64,000 bases of DNA from Hyphomonadaceae bacterium (GCA_016791445.1 JAEUMP010000015.1:1-64000), one strand, 5' to 3'. Counted from the first letter of the stretch, positions 39,601-49,776 are shown. The notes: a model not told the origin generated them from the sequence alone. Translations and numbers: made by a program.

Positions 39601-42600
39601 GGGGCTGGATCGAAGATACGTTGTCTTTCCAGGTCACCAACGCGAATGGCGACGTGCAGAACTTCGCCAACTGGACGTCCACGATGGAAGACTGCCAGGT
39701 CCTGCGGGGCTTTCGGCTGTCGAGCTGGGTGTTTCCACGCGGGGTCACGATCAATCTGAACTATGCGCAGATCAACAACGACACCGCGCCGGTCATCAGT
39801 TCGGTCACGAACTCCCTCGGTCGCACGATCCGATTCAACTACGCCGGCATCGAACGCCAGCTCCATTGGGCTGGCCTCGACAATGGTCTGGGCGGTGCAG
39901 ATCTACGCGCAGTGACTTTTTGCGAGGGCCTTACCTGCGTGTACGACGCCGCGGGCGCGCAGACGCGGTTCACGACGGCAACGGTTGCGGGCGAGAAGCG
40001 CCTGACAGAGGTGTTCGACGCCAACGACACGACTATTCCGTCGTTGCGCTATACCTATGACAGTCTCGGGCGCGCGAAAGAAGCGCGCGACGCCGTTGCG
40101 CTCCAAGGGACGCGCAATCCCTATCATTTCCGGATTGCGATGGAGGCGCGCGGGGAGCGGGAAGATCCGGCAGGGGGCCGGTACACGGTGCTCTATGACG
40201 CCGAGGACAATCCGTTCCGATTCATCGACGAAATCGGGCGGGTGACGAGCGCGACCTATGACGGTCGCGGTCGGGCGATCAAATATGTTTCGCCGGAACT
40301 CGATGAAGAGAGGCTCGCCTACGACAACCGCAACAACGTGGTGGAACTCCGACGGGTGGCCAAACCGGGCTCAGGGCTCTCCGACATCGTGGTGATCGCC
40401 ACATGGAATACGACCTGGAACAAGCCGGCGACGATCACCGACGCCCGTGGCTACAGGACTGATCTCGCTTATGTCACCTCAGGCAATGGCGCCGGGGAAA
40501 TTTTGACGGCGACGCGCCCCGCGCCCTCGGGCGCGGCCCCCGTCGGCAGTGGAACCCGCCCGGTCTACAGCTTCACCTATGGCGCCTTTGGTCGTGTCGC
40601 GACGTCTACTGACCCAACCGGGCTCGTCGTCTCCAACGCCTACAACGGGACCAATGGCAATCTGAACTCGACGACGATCGATCCGACAGGTCTCAACGCG
40701 ACGACGAGTTTCACCTACGATGCCCAGGGCGACGCGCTCACCGCCACCGATCCGCGCGGAAATACGACCAGCACGAGCTATGACGTCATGCGGCGTCCGA
40801 CGGTTGTACGCAATCACAACGGCAATTCAGCAGCCGCGCTCCTGGCGGCGGCGCGCACGAATTACAATGTGCTCGGTCAAGTGACGAGCACCGAGGGGGG
40901 CACGGCCTTCTCGGGAACGACCGTCACAAGCTGGTTGACGCAGGAAATCCGGACCTACACACCGACGGGGCAGGTCGCCACCGTCGCCAACGGCGCGGGC
41001 AACACGACCACCAATGCCTACGACGGCCTCGACCGGCTGCTTCAGGCGACCGACCCTGTAGGTCGTGTGACGCGCAACGAATACGATCTGGCTGGGCAAC
41101 TCACCCGCGTTATGCGCGCTTATGGAACGGCGCTACAGCAGGATTACGCCCGTTACACCTACACCGCCAACGGACAGCGCGCGAGCGTCCGCGACGCCAA
41201 CAACAATCGGTCTGAATATGTCTATGACGGCTTCGACCGGCTGAGCGAGCTGCATTTTCCGGTCACGACGCTCGGCGCCAATCAAGCGAGCGCGACCGAC
41301 TATGAGGGCTATGGCTACGATCCCAACGGCAACCGCGTGAGCCTGCGCCTGCGCAGCAGCGAGACGATCGGCTACGCGTTCGACAACATCAACCGGGAGA
41401 GCGTGCGCGACATTCCGGGCGGGACGGGTGCGGATGTGTACACATCCTACGATCTCGCAGGGCGGCGACTGTCGAGCCGCTTCGTTTCTGTCAGCGGCGA
41501 CGGCGTGGTTTACGCCTATGACACCGCCGGGCGGCTTTCGAGCGAGACGAGTTACGGGCGCAGCTTGTCCTATCTCTACGACATCGCTTCGAACCGCATC
41601 CGCATCACCTGGCCGGATGCGAACTATGTCACGTATTCCTACGATGCACTGAACCGTGTCGACCTGATCAAGGAGAGCGGGGCGACGACGCTTGCAGACT
41701 ACAACTACGACGCTCTTGGCCGAAGGGCGACGATCACGCGCGGCAACGGAACGGTCACGACATTTGCCTACGACAATGCTTCGCGCTTGACGGATCTCGA
41801 TCAGGACCTCGCGGGCGGGACGGGCGACGATCAGGCGTTCGACTTTGCCTACACGCCAGCGAGCCAAATCAGTCAGCGGATCGCCGCCAACGACAATTAC
41901 ACCTGGACTGCCTCTGCGCAGACAGTGGCCTACACCCGCAACGGGCTCAACCAGTACACCGCTGTCGGCGGGACGGCGTTCAACTATGACGCACGCGGGA
42001 ATCTGATCTCCGACGGTTCTCGAAACTTCTCGTACGATCTCGAGAACCGTCTGAAGAGCGTGTCAGGCGCCGCATCGATGACGCTGGACTACGATCCGCT
42101 TGGGCGGCTGCGCCAGACGACGGCATCAAGCGTCGCCACGGAGTTTCTCTACGATGGCGATGCGCTGAGCGCGGAATATGTCAGCGCCGCTGTGGCGCGC
42201 CGCTATGTGCATGGCCCGGGTGTGGACGAGCCGATCGTCTGGTATGAAGGATCGGGCTTGTCAGACCGTCGCTACATGATCGCCGATCATCAGGGATCGA
42301 TCATCGCCGCGAACGGCGCGACGACCACGCGCTATACTTACGGCCCATACGGAGAGCCCGGCGCGTGGGCCGGCGCACGCTTTCGCTACACGGGGCAGGC
42401 GGCGCTGCCGGAAGTCGCGCTCTACCACTACAAGGCTCGGGTCTATGATCCGGTGCTGGGGCGGTTCCTGCAAACCGATCCCGTCGGGTATGAGGACGAT
42501 TTGAACCTCTACGCGTACGTGCGAAATGATCCGCTGAATCGAACCGACCCAACCGGTAGGCAAGCGTTCGATTCGTTGGCGACCCGTCAAATCTACGAAG

Positions 42601-43112
42601 ACGAGCAGCGCGTGCTCAGCGGGGATATGTCGGTTGAGCAGTACAATGCGCGGACGGCAGCAAGAGCGGAAGGGGCGCTCGCAGCCGTACCAGCCGGACG
42701 TGGCGCTACCAGCGTCGCGCGTTCGCCTGTTGTCCGGTTTGGCTTGACCGCGACGATCCGATCCTTGTCGGCTCGCGCTTCCACCTGGGGCCTGAGGTCC
42801 GCAGCTACGCGCTCAGGGCTGACGCGCGCCCAGGGCGGCGCAGTGAGGAACGTAGCCAACGTGATAGAGAATAATGCCCTGCCAAAGGACTTCGCTGGAG
42901 TTACTCGCGAACTGAGAGACGAGCTTGCGGGAACAGGTCACATCCAGGAGATGCAGCAATCCGTGCGATCTTTGCAGGGCAGCATCGAGTCACTGGAGGG
43001 TTCGCTGTCCAATCCCAACCTGACATCCGCCGCGCGTTCGACATTGGAACAGGCAAGGGACGCCGCTCAGCGAACCGTGGACCTCATGAGGGAAACGTTG
43101 AGAGGAAAGTGA
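36645..43112 (+). CDS. Giant secreted RHS-repeat polymorphic toxin
   Basis: This 2155-residue protein has a signal peptide ([20 protein letters not shown]), a transglutaminase-like domain (about 55-215) in which the catalytic Cys position is replaced (QSGTAFDQ) though SHVWVAV and FDPAYKP remain, a long beta-rich region, and YD/RHS repeats from about 1100 to 1980 ([18 protein letters not shown]). The conserved junction [19 protein letters not shown] and [10 protein letters not shown] sits at about 1941-1972; the remaining roughly 183 residues are the variable toxin tip, with no recognised catalytic motif. The ATG at 36645 has GGGGGA upstream. The RHS core forms a shell that encloses and delivers the tip. 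The next gene, overlapping by 4 bp, is the likely immunity gene. Confidence 0.93.
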   Translation: MGTHRKQSRIFQSVLKVLAVTSAGLLSLVGAAFAQSPLPSSRIGTAALISPASADTYFGSATTHTNGLGLSERPPEVRELARALRNDVDLIYDYVRNNIEVEWAYGLRKGALGAIVDQSGTAFDQVKLMVDLLREGGHTAGYRAGTITLTAAQFQDWSGLTSATAACQLLSSGAIPAVINGATTADCNYGAAAVTSVTMSHVWVAVSISGTSYLFDPAYKPHTFPAGINLNTATGLTAGQALSNASSGMSSGTTSGVGYVRNLNAESLTSTLQTYATNLLTYINANAPAGAIEDIVGGRRIVRFETPTGGLRQTSLPYASSVLRTWSGDIPDQYRTTLNVQVNKLMADTSKPIILERLVYVDETYGRKIVVEPTYVANAVQGITTNTFILRLTDEEGVSVTPSPLDTFSVTEALLDREGTVTLTANHPYASAANGSTSASGDYMDRTVEKQLYMLLPFTILNAWGDANAGLIDTWGSRSDAALPRGRVPCDECPPLSGYPQTKGDARREQLTASWIVQASRAARLHAAIGKGLYTHHHSLGIVTADAQPRVIGTYPPGIPTARYYYAVVDSFDRIDVDDGFSYTSVTASASDRRAAIFAVAATRDALEASVPGQIADLPDTTSTATRFEWGNRPPAAEDPNNSRGVRYFYQYNSSNAAQASSLTLVEGQSTWTQHGCGSGVFEPPLTQIEFNLRRERLATAIGAYATAGFAIVSSEESFLGPGQRAGAIFEEPFVACAHYYSQQRGGAFVAVREANGEPVEIAHVVVGPKFNSKGGGGGAQPTHQAQYDPSTAADILRARFVDRSTAIGVDLRQGGVTYASPAALSVGNGEFPYKLSANLIWRGGLEPNRNLGPTMHSQPQTPWTSNWHNVLTISASGLEAMGETDARAAAGTVAAFLAQQDIYKAAATTQRDVAGLLANAWWLRQLQGNVVTATVGTDTRQFVRDAGGQWFVPGASGYATLTQTGARTIGVIKPLCVDDPYVTTRGWIEDTLSFQVTNANGDVQNFANWTSTMEDCQVLRGFRLSSWVFPRGVTINLNYAQINNDTAPVISSVTNSLGRTIRFNYAGIERQLHWAGLDNGLGGADLRAVTFCEGLTCVYDAAGAQTRFTTATVAGEKRLTEVFDANDTTIPSLRYTYDSLGRAKEARDAVALQGTRNPYHFRIAMEARGEREDPAGGRYTVLYDAEDNPFRFIDEIGRVTSATYDGRGRAIKYVSPELDEERLAYDNRNNVVELRRVAKPGSGLSDIVVIATWNTTWNKPATITDARGYRTDLAYVTSGNGAGEILTATRPAPSGAAPVGSGTRPVYSFTYGAFGRVATSTDPTGLVVSNAYNGTNGNLNSTTIDPTGLNATTSFTYDAQGDALTATDPRGNTTSTSYDVMRRPTVVRNHNGNSAAALLAAARTNYNVLGQVTSTEGGTAFSGTTVTSWLTQEIRTYTPTGQVATVANGAGNTTTNAYDGLDRLLQATDPVGRVTRNEYDLAGQLTRVMRAYGTALQQDYARYTYTANGQRASVRDANNNRSEYVYDGFDRLSELHFPVTTLGANQASATDYEGYGYDPNGNRVSLRLRSSETIGYAFDNINRESVRDIPGGTGADVYTSYDLAGRRLSSRFVSVSGDGVVYAYDTAGRLSSETSYGRSLSYLYDIASNRIRITWPDANYVTYSYDALNRVDLIKESGATTLADYNYDALGRRATITRGNGTVTTFAYDNASRLTDLDQDLAGGTGDDQAFDFAYTPASQISQRIAANDNYTWTASAQTVAYTRNGLNQYTAVGGTAFNYDARGNLISDGSRNFSYDLENRLKSVSGAASMTLDYDPLGRLRQTTASSVATEFLYDGDALSAEYVSAAVARRYVHGPGVDEPIVWYEGSGLSDRRYMIADHQGSIIAANGATTTRYTYGPYGEPGAWAGARFRYTGQAALPEVALYHYKARVYDPVLGRFLQTDPVGYEDDLNLYAYVRNDPLNRTDPTGRQAFDSLATRQIYEDEQRVLSGDMSVEQYNARTAARAEGALAAVPAGRGATSVARSPVVRFGLTATIRSLSARASTWGLRSAATRSGLTRAQGGAVRNVANVIENNALPKDFAGVTRELRDELAGTGHIQEMQQSVRSLQGSIESLEGSLSNPNLTSAARSTLEQARDAAQRTVDLMRETLRGK

Positions 43113-43618
43113 GCGTGAGAAATCTTAGTCACCTGCTCACCAACGCTGACGACGAGAAGGTGCTCGCCGCATTGTTTCGTATTGGAGCGTCCGAGGGGGA
43201 GATACCGAGCGTTGACGAGGAGACGGTCGGATCACTCCTGCGCCGTGATCTCCCGGAGCTCAGAGAACGAACGTTGTTCGTCTTTGGCATAAGAGGGCGT
43301 CGCCGAGATCTTTGTGGCCAGTTCGAGCAAACTCTCCTTAATGAGCCTCGCGAGAACTGGGTTGTTATAGGTGCTGCGGTCAGCGCGCTTTATTCCAGCG
43401 GATGCTTCGAGACTAGCAATGCAACCAAGCAGGCGATGCTGCATTTCCTCGGCGATGATCGTTTGCGAGACAGGATTGGTGGTCTGATCTGCGCATTCGC
43501 TTTGCGAGCGGCCAACTCAATCGACGACGAGGAGTACACGAGACTGACGCTGATCATGGAGCCTCCGTCCTCCGAATTGATAGTGCGTGCGAGAGTCGCG
43601 CTTTCTCAGATCGCCTGA
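43109..43618 (+). CDS. Immunity protein candidate for the full-length RHS toxin
   Basis: This 169-residue soluble protein has a helical repeat feel ([38 protein letters not shown]) suggesting a small alpha-solenoid, but no clear family. The GTG start at 43109 overlaps the toxin stop by 4 bp, as expected for a toxin-immunity pair. There is no signal peptide, so the matching toxin is probably active in the cytoplasm. Which residues bind the toxin is unknown. Confidence 0.75.
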   Translation: MSVRNLSHLLTNADDEKVLAALFRIGASEGEIPSVDEETVGSLLRRDLPELRERTLFVFGIRGRRRDLCGQFEQTLLNEPRENWVVIGAAVSALYSSGCFETSNATKQAMLHFLGDDRLRDRIGGLICAFALRAANSIDDEEYTRLTLIMEPPSSELIVRARVALSQIA

Positions 43619-43681
43619 GCGCACCCGGTAAGCCGCCGCGATGCGCATTGCACGCCGCTCGGCGCACGTCATAGTCGATGC

Positions 43682-44488
43682 GTGAACACCGCTCTTGCCC
43701 TTCGCCGCGCATCAGAGCAGCGCCGTCCGCGCGCCCTGAAAACCGCTTCTAGGGAAATTTTTCGGAAATCGAGGGCCTCTACGGGCCGAAGCGCGGCGTA
43801 CCGATTTGTTGCGTCTAGAGATTTTACCTACGCCTACGACGAAGCGCGTCAGAACCGACAGTCCCTGCAAACTGACCCGATCGGGTATCAGGACGACTTG
43901 AACCTCTACGCTTACGTCAGGAATGACCCGCTGAACCTGAGCGATCCTACGGGCAGGCAGCATGATCGCCCCTGGCGAACGGGCACCCGAGTCCAGCGGC
44001 AGACGAATAGGGACGGGTCAGTGACTGTTACGCGAACCGCGACGTACACGTCGCAGCCGACGGCGGGTGGCCCAACAGTGCGGGCGCCAGCGGAGGCAGG
44101 TTCAATCAATCTGGAGCCGCAAGCGACGGCAGGGGGTGCGCCCGCCCAGGTGACGCCTGCGATGGAAGGGCGGCTTCTGAACCTAAGCGAGAGTGTTGGC
44201 GAGCGCGTCGACGTTTCGAGCGGCATTCGTTCGCAAGCACAGCAGGGCGCCCTAATCGCGGGTGGCAATGATCGAGCCGCGACCCAAAGTCAGCACACGG
44301 TCGGCGACGCGGCTGACATAAGCGTCGCTGGGATGCCGAACCGCGACTTGGCGGGAGCTGCTGTTGCGACTGGGGAGTTTGAGCGGGTGAACGTCTATCC
44401 CGGTGGCGGCGACGTTCACGTCGATCAGCGCGATGTCGGGCCGGGTACCCAAGAGTACGACAACTGGCAGAGAGTGCCTCCACGATGA
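43682..44488 (+). CDS. Orphan RHS tip cassette 1 with M15-type peptidoglycan peptidase toxin
   Basis: This 268-residue frame has no signal peptide. Residues 1-60 are a leader shared with other cassettes (TASREIF...VASRDF), then the RHS junction [19 protein letters not shown] and [10 protein letters not shown] at residues 61-91. From residue 160 the toxin domain matches M15/VanY-type zinc peptidases: DVSSGIRSQ, then the zinc-binding SxHxxGxAxD (S203, H205, G208, D212), then DVHVD with H246. It would cut D-Ala-type peptide crosslinks in the cell wall. It is probably silent until recombined onto an RHS stem. GTG start assumed; a 4-bp overlap links it to its immunity gene. Confidence 0.85.
   Translation: MNTALALRRASEQRRPRALKTASREIFRKSRASTGRSAAYRFVASRDFTYAYDEARQNRQSLQTDPIGYQDDLNLYAYVRNDPLNLSDPTGRQHDRPWRTGTRVQRQTNRDGSVTVTRTATYTSQPTAGGPTVRAPAEAGSINLEPQATAGGAPAQVTPAMEGRLLNLSESVGERVDVSSGIRSQAQQGALIAGGNDRAATQSQHTVGDAADISVAGMPNRDLAGAAVATGEFERVNVYPGGGDVHVDQRDVGPGTQEYDNWQRVPPR
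43745..43763 (+). repeat. Cassette boundary motif, copy 1
   Basis: GCTTCTAGGGAAATTTTTC lies about 105 bp upstream of the RHS junction in cassette 1. A second, shorter copy (GCGTCTAGAG) follows at 43811. The motif recurs at the same relative place in cassettes 2, 3 and 4. Confidence 0.75.
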
Positions 44489-45033
44489 TCAGAGCAACGA
44501 TTGCAGCCGTCATCTTTTGCGTCGGGTGTTCGCCTGCCGCGCAGCCATCGGACGAGCCTGAGCCGACACCAGCGCAGCAAGTCAGTGCTGAATCGCCTGC
44601 GACCGCTTACTGCGAGTTCAGCCTTGGACAACCGGCGCCCGGCGAGTTGCAGCCGACTGCGACGAGAACCGTCCCCACAGAAGGCGATGAGCGGGTCTTC
44701 GCCGACTACCAGGCTTGCGAAGGGCGAGTGCCCGTAACGGTCGAGCTGCGGGGCGCGGCGGTGTGGTCCATCCGGATCAAAGGCGGGGGAAGCTGCATCG
44801 AAGATTCGATTTGCGTCGGCGACAGCTATCGCCAATCCACCGAACGGTTTCCGGCGGCGCGCCAGCTACTATCGCGCGAGGACGGCAAGACCTTTTCGCT
44901 GTTGGTGCGAGACGGCATGACGCTCATCTTCCCTGCCGAAAGCCTTGCCGATGAGTGCTATGCGCGCCCGGAATCGTGCACGGAACAGATTCAGCAAAGC
45001 CGCGTCGAAGCGATCTTCCTCTACGATCGCTAG
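44485..45033 (+). CDS. Lipoprotein immunity protein candidate for cassette 1
   Basis: This 182-residue protein begins [17 protein letters not shown], a short signal with the lipobox VGC giving a lipidated cysteine near residue 15. The mature part has two cysteine pairs ([39 protein letters not shown]). It would sit in the periplasm, where a peptidoglycan peptidase must be neutralised, which supports the M15 assignment of the toxin tip. It overlaps the tip stop by 4 bp (ATGA). Confidence 0.8.
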   Translation: MIRATIAAVIFCVGCSPAAQPSDEPEPTPAQQVSAESPATAYCEFSLGQPAPGELQPTATRTVPTEGDERVFADYQACEGRVPVTVELRGAAVWSIRIKGGGSCIEDSICVGDSYRQSTERFPAARQLLSREDGKTFSLLVRDGMTLIFPAESLADECYARPESCTEQIQQSRVEAIFLYDR

Positions 45034-45046
45034 GGCTCAAAAAACG

Positions 45047-45102
45047 GAAGCAGGGTGTAGGGCAAGATAAAGGGCGTCCTGTCGGACGCCGGAATCCCCT
45101 GC
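45047..45102 (+). repeat. Hairpin element downstream of cassette 1 (copy A)
   Basis: GAAGCAGGGTGTAGGGCAAG and ATAAAG (45047-45072) are followed by a 7-bp stem GGCGTCC/GGACGCC with loop TGTC (45073-45090). GCAGGG at 45050 can pair with CCCTGC at 45097. Copy B at 56088-56151 has the same 26-bp head with one change, the same TGTC loop, and a different 7-bp stem that still pairs. The foot GTAGGG resembles REP-type palindromic elements. Confidence 0.75.
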
Positions 45103-45138
45103 GACACAAGGGAATTTGCTCGCTCGCGCATCCAACGC

Positions 45139-45158
45139 GCACCCTACTAGTAGGGTGC
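45139..45158. repeat. Perfect 20-bp palindrome
   Basis: GCACCCTACTAGTAGGGTGC is self-complementary over all 20 bases. It sits directly beyond the stop of the XRE gene (reverse) and after the lipoprotein gene (forward). It could be a bidirectional terminator, though no U run follows, or part of the adjacent REP-like element. Confidence 0.8.
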
Positions 45159-45161
45159 TAG

Positions 45162-45428
45162 TTACCCAGTGCGCTTTTTGGCTTTGCTGCGCTTTGGCTT
45201 TACGCTGAGCAGCCTCGCGCCTGTGCCGCCGCCGTTCGTGATTTCCACGCCATACGCTGTGAAGGCGTCGACAATTTTCTGCTCAGTGCTCGCGAAAGCC
45301 GGTCGCTTGCCGCTCTCGTAGGTAGCGACGGTCGCGCGTCCGATCCCGGCGTAGTGCGCCAGGTCGTCAATTGTCCACTCAAGGAGCGCCCGCGCTGCAC
45401 GGCACGCGGCGGGGGTCAGCTGGGCCAT
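45162..45428 (-). CDS. XRE-family regulator 2
   Basis: This 88-residue protein is a compact HTH: RAARALLEWTIDDLAHYAGI, then GRATVATYESGKRPAFASTE, ending VEITNGGGTGARLLSVKPKR. It resembles the XRE protein at 31764-31994. It is divergent from a Tat-like hypothetical gene, just as that one is, and a strong palindromic operator lies between. Confidence 0.88.
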   Translation of the reverse strand: MAQLTPAACRAARALLEWTIDDLAHYAGIGRATVATYESGKRPAFASTEQKIVDAFTAYGVEITNGGGTGARLLSVKPKRSKAKKRTG

Positions 45429-45440
45429 CTGCGCGAATCC

Positions 45441-45506
45441 AAAACGATCACAAAATTATAATCCCGCTTGACGCGTCTCGTCAAAACGATCACATTGTGA
45501 TCGTTT
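45441..45506. promoter_or_regulatory. Operator pair between XRE 2 and the Tat-like gene
   Basis: A near-perfect palindrome AAACGATCACA, T, TGTGATCGTTT occupies 45484-45506. A related half-site AAAACGATCACA lies 42-43 bp away at 45441. This is a likely binding site for the adjacent XRE protein, controlling both divergent transcripts. Confidence 0.8.
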
Positions 45507-45552
45507 ACCATTCTGGCTCGTTTGAATAGGTTTTGAGCAACGGGAAAGCGTC

Positions 45553-46053
45553 ATGTCTGTCGTAACTCGCCGAGAAATCGTCGGTGGCGCCGCAGCATTA
45601 TCCTTTGCTGACTCTCAGCCGAGCGCCGCACTTCTCAATCCGTCCGGACTTAGCGCTGATCGGGTGCTGGCGGCGCTATGGCGGCATTTTCTCGAAGCGG
45701 ACACTCGCTTGGCCGCCGCTTGGGAGGCCGTTGACCGCGCTCAATGTGGCGATGGCGAACTCGCAGGGGGACTAGTTGATAGGGCCGATGTCATCGGCCA
45801 CGAACACGACTGCATTGTCCGAAAGATTGCCGCTCGACCGGCGGCTTCTTGGCAGGGCGTCACGGTCAAGCTGCTGACGTGGCGACGGACCGCCAATCTC
45901 AGCGAGTTCAATCTACCAGACGCCGACGTGGCGCTTGCATTCTCCGCCTATCTCGACGCGCTGCGCTTGAGCGCCGTTGCAGGCTTGCCGGAGGATCGCG
46001 CCATCGCGCGTCTCGCACTTCGTGATCCAGATTCAGTAGGAGAGGCGCCATGA
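45553..46053 (+). CDS. Tat-like hypothetical protein, first gene of a primase-recombinase unit
   Basis: This 166-residue protein starts TRREIVGGAAALSFADSQ, a Tat-like motif without a strong hydrophobic core. The rest is helical and acidic, including LAALWRHFLEADTRLAAAWE and YLDALRLSAVAGLPEDRAIA. It matches the protein at 31147-31629 in size, start pattern and position opposite an XRE gene. Its stop overlaps the primase-like start by 4 bp (ATGA). Function unknown. Confidence 0.72.
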   Translation: MSVVTRREIVGGAAALSFADSQPSAALLNPSGLSADRVLAALWRHFLEADTRLAAAWEAVDRAQCGDGELAGGLVDRADVIGHEHDCIVRKIAARPAASWQGVTVKLLTWRRTANLSEFNLPDADVALAFSAYLDALRLSAVAGLPEDRAIARLALRDPDSVGEAP

Positions 46054-48719
46054 CGCGCGCGCCGAACGACACGACGTCGAGCGAGCAGCCGCTCACACTC
46101 GACCGCAGCCCAGACGACGCCGCGCTGTTGGAGCAAGTGCTGCAACATTACCAGGCCGCGCTCAAGGAAGGCCCCGAAGTTATCGCCTACCTGCAAAAGC
46201 GCGGCTTGGACGATCCGTTGCTCATCGAACACTTCCGGCTCGGCCGCGCCAACCGAACACTCGGCTATCGTCTCCCTCAGGCCAATCGCCGCGCCGGTGC
46301 CGAATTGCGCGGACGCCTGCAACAACTCGGGGTACTGCGCGAAAGCGGCCACGAACATCTCTGGGGCTCGCTGGTCATTCCGGTTCTCGGCGCGGATGGC
46401 GCAATCCTTCAGATGTACGGCCGCAAGATCACCGAGGGGCTACGCAAAGGCACGCTATTGCACGTCTATCTCTCCGGCAGCCGTGATGTGGTGTTCAACG
46501 AGCGAGGGCTCCATGGGTCGGAAGACATCATCCTATGCCGCTCCCTGATCGACGCGCTGACATTTTGGCGCCACGGCCTGCGGCACGTGACGGCGCTGTT
46601 GGAGGAGCGGGCCGGGCCAGTGTTGCGTCAGCGCCTTGGGCAGGCGCGCCGCGTCCTCATCGCCTTTCGCCGCGACGACGCGGGCGAGGACGCCACGGCT
46701 GCGCTCGCCGAGGTGTTGGCCGGGAAGGGTGTCGCCGTCTATCGCGTGCGGCTCCCGCACGGCATGGACGCCAACGAGTACGCGCGGGAGGCGGACGATC
46801 CGGCCGCCTTGCTCACGCGGCTGGTCCGCAACGCCGAGTGGATCAAAGGTGGCGACGCGCCCGGCGCAGCGGCGCCGGCGTCATCACCCATACCAGCGCT
46901 CTCGCGTCCTGTCGCAGCGGCTGAAGTCAACGCCCAAGATGTGATCATCCGCCTAGGCGCACGAATCTGGCGTGCGCGTGGTCTCGCCAAGAACACAAAC
47001 GTCGATGCGCTCAAGGTGGTGCTGGAAGTGCGCCCAGCCACACCTGGCGCCGCCCACGGCGACGGTGAGGCGTTTCACATCGACGGGCTCGATCTGCTCA
47101 ACGCCAAGGGCCGCAACGCCTTCGCGGCGCAGGCCGCTGCTGAGCTTGGCGTGTCCATCGACGTGATCAAACGCGAGATCGGCCAAGTGATCTTCGCGCT
47201 GGAGCACGTGCGCGACGCAGCTATCAAAGCCGCCGAAGCAGAGACACTGGGGGCAGCGCCGCAGCTCAGCCCCGAGGAGGAGGCCGAAGCGTTGGCGTTT
47301 CTTCAATCGCCTGATCTGATGACGCGCATCGCGTCCGACATGGAGGTGGTGGGCATCGTCGGTGAAGCCGCCAACGCTCAGGCGGTATATCTTGCTGGCT
47401 TATCGCGCAAGCTTGACCGTCCGCTTGCGCTGCTCATCCAATCCACAAGTGCTGCCGGCAAGAGCGCGTTGATGGATGCGGTGCTCGATCTCATTCCCGA
47501 AGAGGAGCGCGTCGTCTATTCAGCAATGACAGGGCAGAGCCTCTATTATCTGGGCGAAACCAATCTCAAGCACAAAGCGCTGGCGATTGCGGAAGGCGAG
47601 GGCGCCAAGCATGCCTCCTACGCGCTGAAGCTACTGCAAAGCCAAGGCGCGCTCACAATGGCGTCCACCGGCAAAGACCCCGCCAGCGGCAAGCTGGTGA
47701 CGCAGGAGTACCGTGTCGAAGGTCCGGTGGCTCTGATGCTGACCACCACGGCGATCGATCTCGATGAAGAACTCAAAAACCGCTGCCTCGTGCTGACCAT
47801 CGATGAAGGCCGCGACCAAACCCGCGCCATCCAAGCCCGCCAGCGCTTCGAGGAGACGCTTGAAGGCCTAGAGGCCAGCGCACGCCGCGCCAGCGTGATC
47901 AAGCTCCATCAGAACGCCCAGCGGCTGCTAAAGCCGCTTAAGGTAGTCAATCCGTTCGCGGAGCGGCTTACGTTCCTAGACGACAAGACCCGCACCCGGC
48001 GCGATCACCGCAAGTATCTGACGCTCATCCGTGTCATCGCGCTCTTGCATCAGCACCAGCGCGAAGTACGCCGGCACACGCTGCTGGATGGTTCGGAACT
48101 CGAATACATTGAGGCGACTGCTGAAGATGTGCTGATGGCCAACAAGCTGGCGCACGCGATCATGGGCGCCACCTTGGACGATCTGCCGCCGCAGACGCGC
48201 GCTCTGCTCGTCCAGATCGACGCGATGGTGCGTGAGCGTTGTGCGCTGGAACATACGCCGCGCGCCGAACTGCGCTTCGCGCGCCGCGACGTGCGGGCGG
48301 CCACCGGTTGGGGCCTCACTCAGCTCAAGGTGCATTTGAAGCGCCTGGAGGAGCATGAGTTTCTGATCGCGCGACGCCGCGATGGTCGCTTCATCTATGA
48401 GCTGCTCTACAATGGGGAAGGCCAGGATGGCGCCGCCTTCGTCATGGGGCTCATTGATCCGGTTGCGTTGCACGCGACGTACGACAATGCGCGGTCGGGG
48501 CAAGGCGCCATCAAGTCGGGTGAGGGCGAGGCGCAGGCGGGTCAGTGTCGCCCCGATGACGGCGCGAATGCGGGCCAGTCGCGCACCGATGAAACGGAAA
48601 ATTCTACTTCGCTATCAACGCTGCGGGCGGCAACACGGCAAAATGCCTCGCAAACGCGCATCATGGGCGGTCCGTATCCCGTCACATCGTACACGCGGCC
48701 TCCGGTGCGCGGGCAATGA
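46050..48719 (+). CDS. Primase-like TOPRIM/AAA+ protein with altered TOPRIM site
   Basis: This 889-residue protein has an N-terminal primase-associated region (VIAYLQKRGL, RLGRANRTLGYRLP), a TOPRIM-like domain at about 155-250, an AAA+ ATPase domain (Walker A STSAAGKSALMD near residues 464-475; TTAIDLDEELKNRCLVLTID) and a C-terminal winged helix (FARRDVRAATGWGLTQLKVH). Family members normally carry a CHC2 zinc finger, absent here, and a catalytic glutamate in the TOPRIM (as in CEALIDAL); here it reads CRSLIDAL (R164), and the DxD motif reads FRRDDAG. Primase activity is therefore doubtful, while the ATPase looks intact. It is coupled by 4-bp overlaps to both neighbours. Confidence 0.85.
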   Translation: MTRAPNDTTSSEQPLTLDRSPDDAALLEQVLQHYQAALKEGPEVIAYLQKRGLDDPLLIEHFRLGRANRTLGYRLPQANRRAGAELRGRLQQLGVLRESGHEHLWGSLVIPVLGADGAILQMYGRKITEGLRKGTLLHVYLSGSRDVVFNERGLHGSEDIILCRSLIDALTFWRHGLRHVTALLEERAGPVLRQRLGQARRVLIAFRRDDAGEDATAALAEVLAGKGVAVYRVRLPHGMDANEYAREADDPAALLTRLVRNAEWIKGGDAPGAAAPASSPIPALSRPVAAAEVNAQDVIIRLGARIWRARGLAKNTNVDALKVVLEVRPATPGAAHGDGEAFHIDGLDLLNAKGRNAFAAQAAAELGVSIDVIKREIGQVIFALEHVRDAAIKAAEAETLGAAPQLSPEEEAEALAFLQSPDLMTRIASDMEVVGIVGEAANAQAVYLAGLSRKLDRPLALLIQSTSAAGKSALMDAVLDLIPEEERVVYSAMTGQSLYYLGETNLKHKALAIAEGEGAKHASYALKLLQSQGALTMASTGKDPASGKLVTQEYRVEGPVALMLTTTAIDLDEELKNRCLVLTIDEGRDQTRAIQARQRFEETLEGLEASARRASVIKLHQNAQRLLKPLKVVNPFAERLTFLDDKTRTRRDHRKYLTLIRVIALLHQHQREVRRHTLLDGSELEYIEATAEDVLMANKLAHAIMGATLDDLPPQTRALLVQIDAMVRERCALEHTPRAELRFARRDVRAATGWGLTQLKVHLKRLEEHEFLIARRRDGRFIYELLYNGEGQDGAAFVMGLIDPVALHATYDNARSGQGAIKSGEGEAQAGQCRPDDGANAGQSRTDETENSTSLSTLRAATRQNASQTRIMGGPYPVTSYTRPPVRGQ

Positions 48720-49720
48720 GCGCGGCGGCGTCACCGGCGCCGGGCTCGTTGTCGGCCGAGATGGCGCGCTTTTGCCGGTATCTGGCGGCGCGCAATTATT
48801 CGCCCTTCACCATCGAGCAGCGCGAAAGGGCGATCAGCGCGTTCATCGCGTGGGCGGCGGTGCGCGGCGTCGAACGCCCACAGGATGTGACGCTGCCGAT
48901 CCTGGAGCGATACCAGCGCCATCTCTTCCATCACCGCAAGGCCGATGGCGAGCCGCTGACCTTTCGTACCCAGATCGTGCGGCTTGTGCCGCTTCGCGCA
49001 TTCTTCAAATGGCTGGCGCGCGAGCGTGTGATCTTGTTTAACCCCGCGGCCGACCTTGAGCTGCCGCGCGGCGAGAAACGCCTTCCAGCGACCATTCTCG
49101 CGCCGGAGGAGGTGGAGGCGGTGATGGCGTTGCCGGACATCGCCACGCCCCAAGGCCTGCGCGACCGCACAATCCTCGAAGTGCTTTACGCGACCGGCGC
49201 GCGACGGTTGGAAATCACGCGAATGCGCGTGTTCGACATCGACTATGCGCGCAAGCTGATTGTCATCCGCAAAGGAAAAGGCGGCAAGGATCGCATCGTG
49301 CCGACAGGCGAGCGGGCGCTCTCCTGGCTTGCGGCCTATCGCGACCAGGCGCGCCCGCAGCTGGTGAGCGGCGCTGACGACGGGGCGCTCTTCCTCACGG
49401 CGAAAGGTGCAGCCCTCAATCCGAAGAAGCTGTCAGATCGGGTGAGCGCGTATGTCTCCGCTGCTGGCCTAAACAAGAGTGGGTCGTGTCACCTCTTCAG
49501 GCATACGGCCGCGACGCTCATGCTGGAGAACGGCGCCGATATCCGCTTCATCCAGGCCATGCTCGGCCACGAAAGCCTCGACACCACCCAGATTTATACC
49601 CAGGTCGGCATCGCCAAGTTGGCGGCGGTGCACGCCGCAACCCATCCTGGCGCCAAGCTCAAACGGGAAGACCTGTTGGCTGCCTTGGCAGGCGAATCCG
49701 AACATGAGGACGAGGCGTAG
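48716..49720 (+). CDS. XerC/D-like tyrosine recombinase
   Basis: This 334-residue recombinase has an N-terminal SAM-like core-binding domain (MARFCRYLAARNYSPFTIEQ) and a catalytic domain with TGARRLEITRM (first arginine), KGKGGKDR (lysine loop), HLFRHTAATLML (H-x-x-R) and LGHESLDTTQIYTQV (final histidine and nucleophile tyrosine). All active-site residues are present. It is the third gene of the 45553-49720 operon and differs from the island integrase in type. It could act on sites within the toxin cassette array or on the unit's own ends. Confidence 0.93.
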   Translation: MSAAASPAPGSLSAEMARFCRYLAARNYSPFTIEQRERAISAFIAWAAVRGVERPQDVTLPILERYQRHLFHHRKADGEPLTFRTQIVRLVPLRAFFKWLARERVILFNPAADLELPRGEKRLPATILAPEEVEAVMALPDIATPQGLRDRTILEVLYATGARRLEITRMRVFDIDYARKLIVIRKGKGGKDRIVPTGERALSWLAAYRDQARPQLVSGADDGALFLTAKGAALNPKKLSDRVSAYVSAAGLNKSGSCHLFRHTAATLMLENGADIRFIQAMLGHESLDTTQIYTQVGIAKLAAVHAATHPGAKLKREDLLAALAGESEHEDEA

Positions 49721-49747
49721 TTTTCCCTGCTGCCGCTATTGATTGAC

Positions 49748-49765
49748 TATACAAAATATTGTATA
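49748..49765. promoter_or_regulatory. Operator upstream of the HigBA-like pair
   Basis: TATACAA, AATA, TTGTATA forms an inverted repeat 12 bp before the toxin start and overlaps a likely -35 (TTGACT at 49744). Such palindromes are the usual autoregulation sites of HigBA pairs. Confidence 0.75.
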
Positions 49766-49776
49766 TGGAGGATTGC

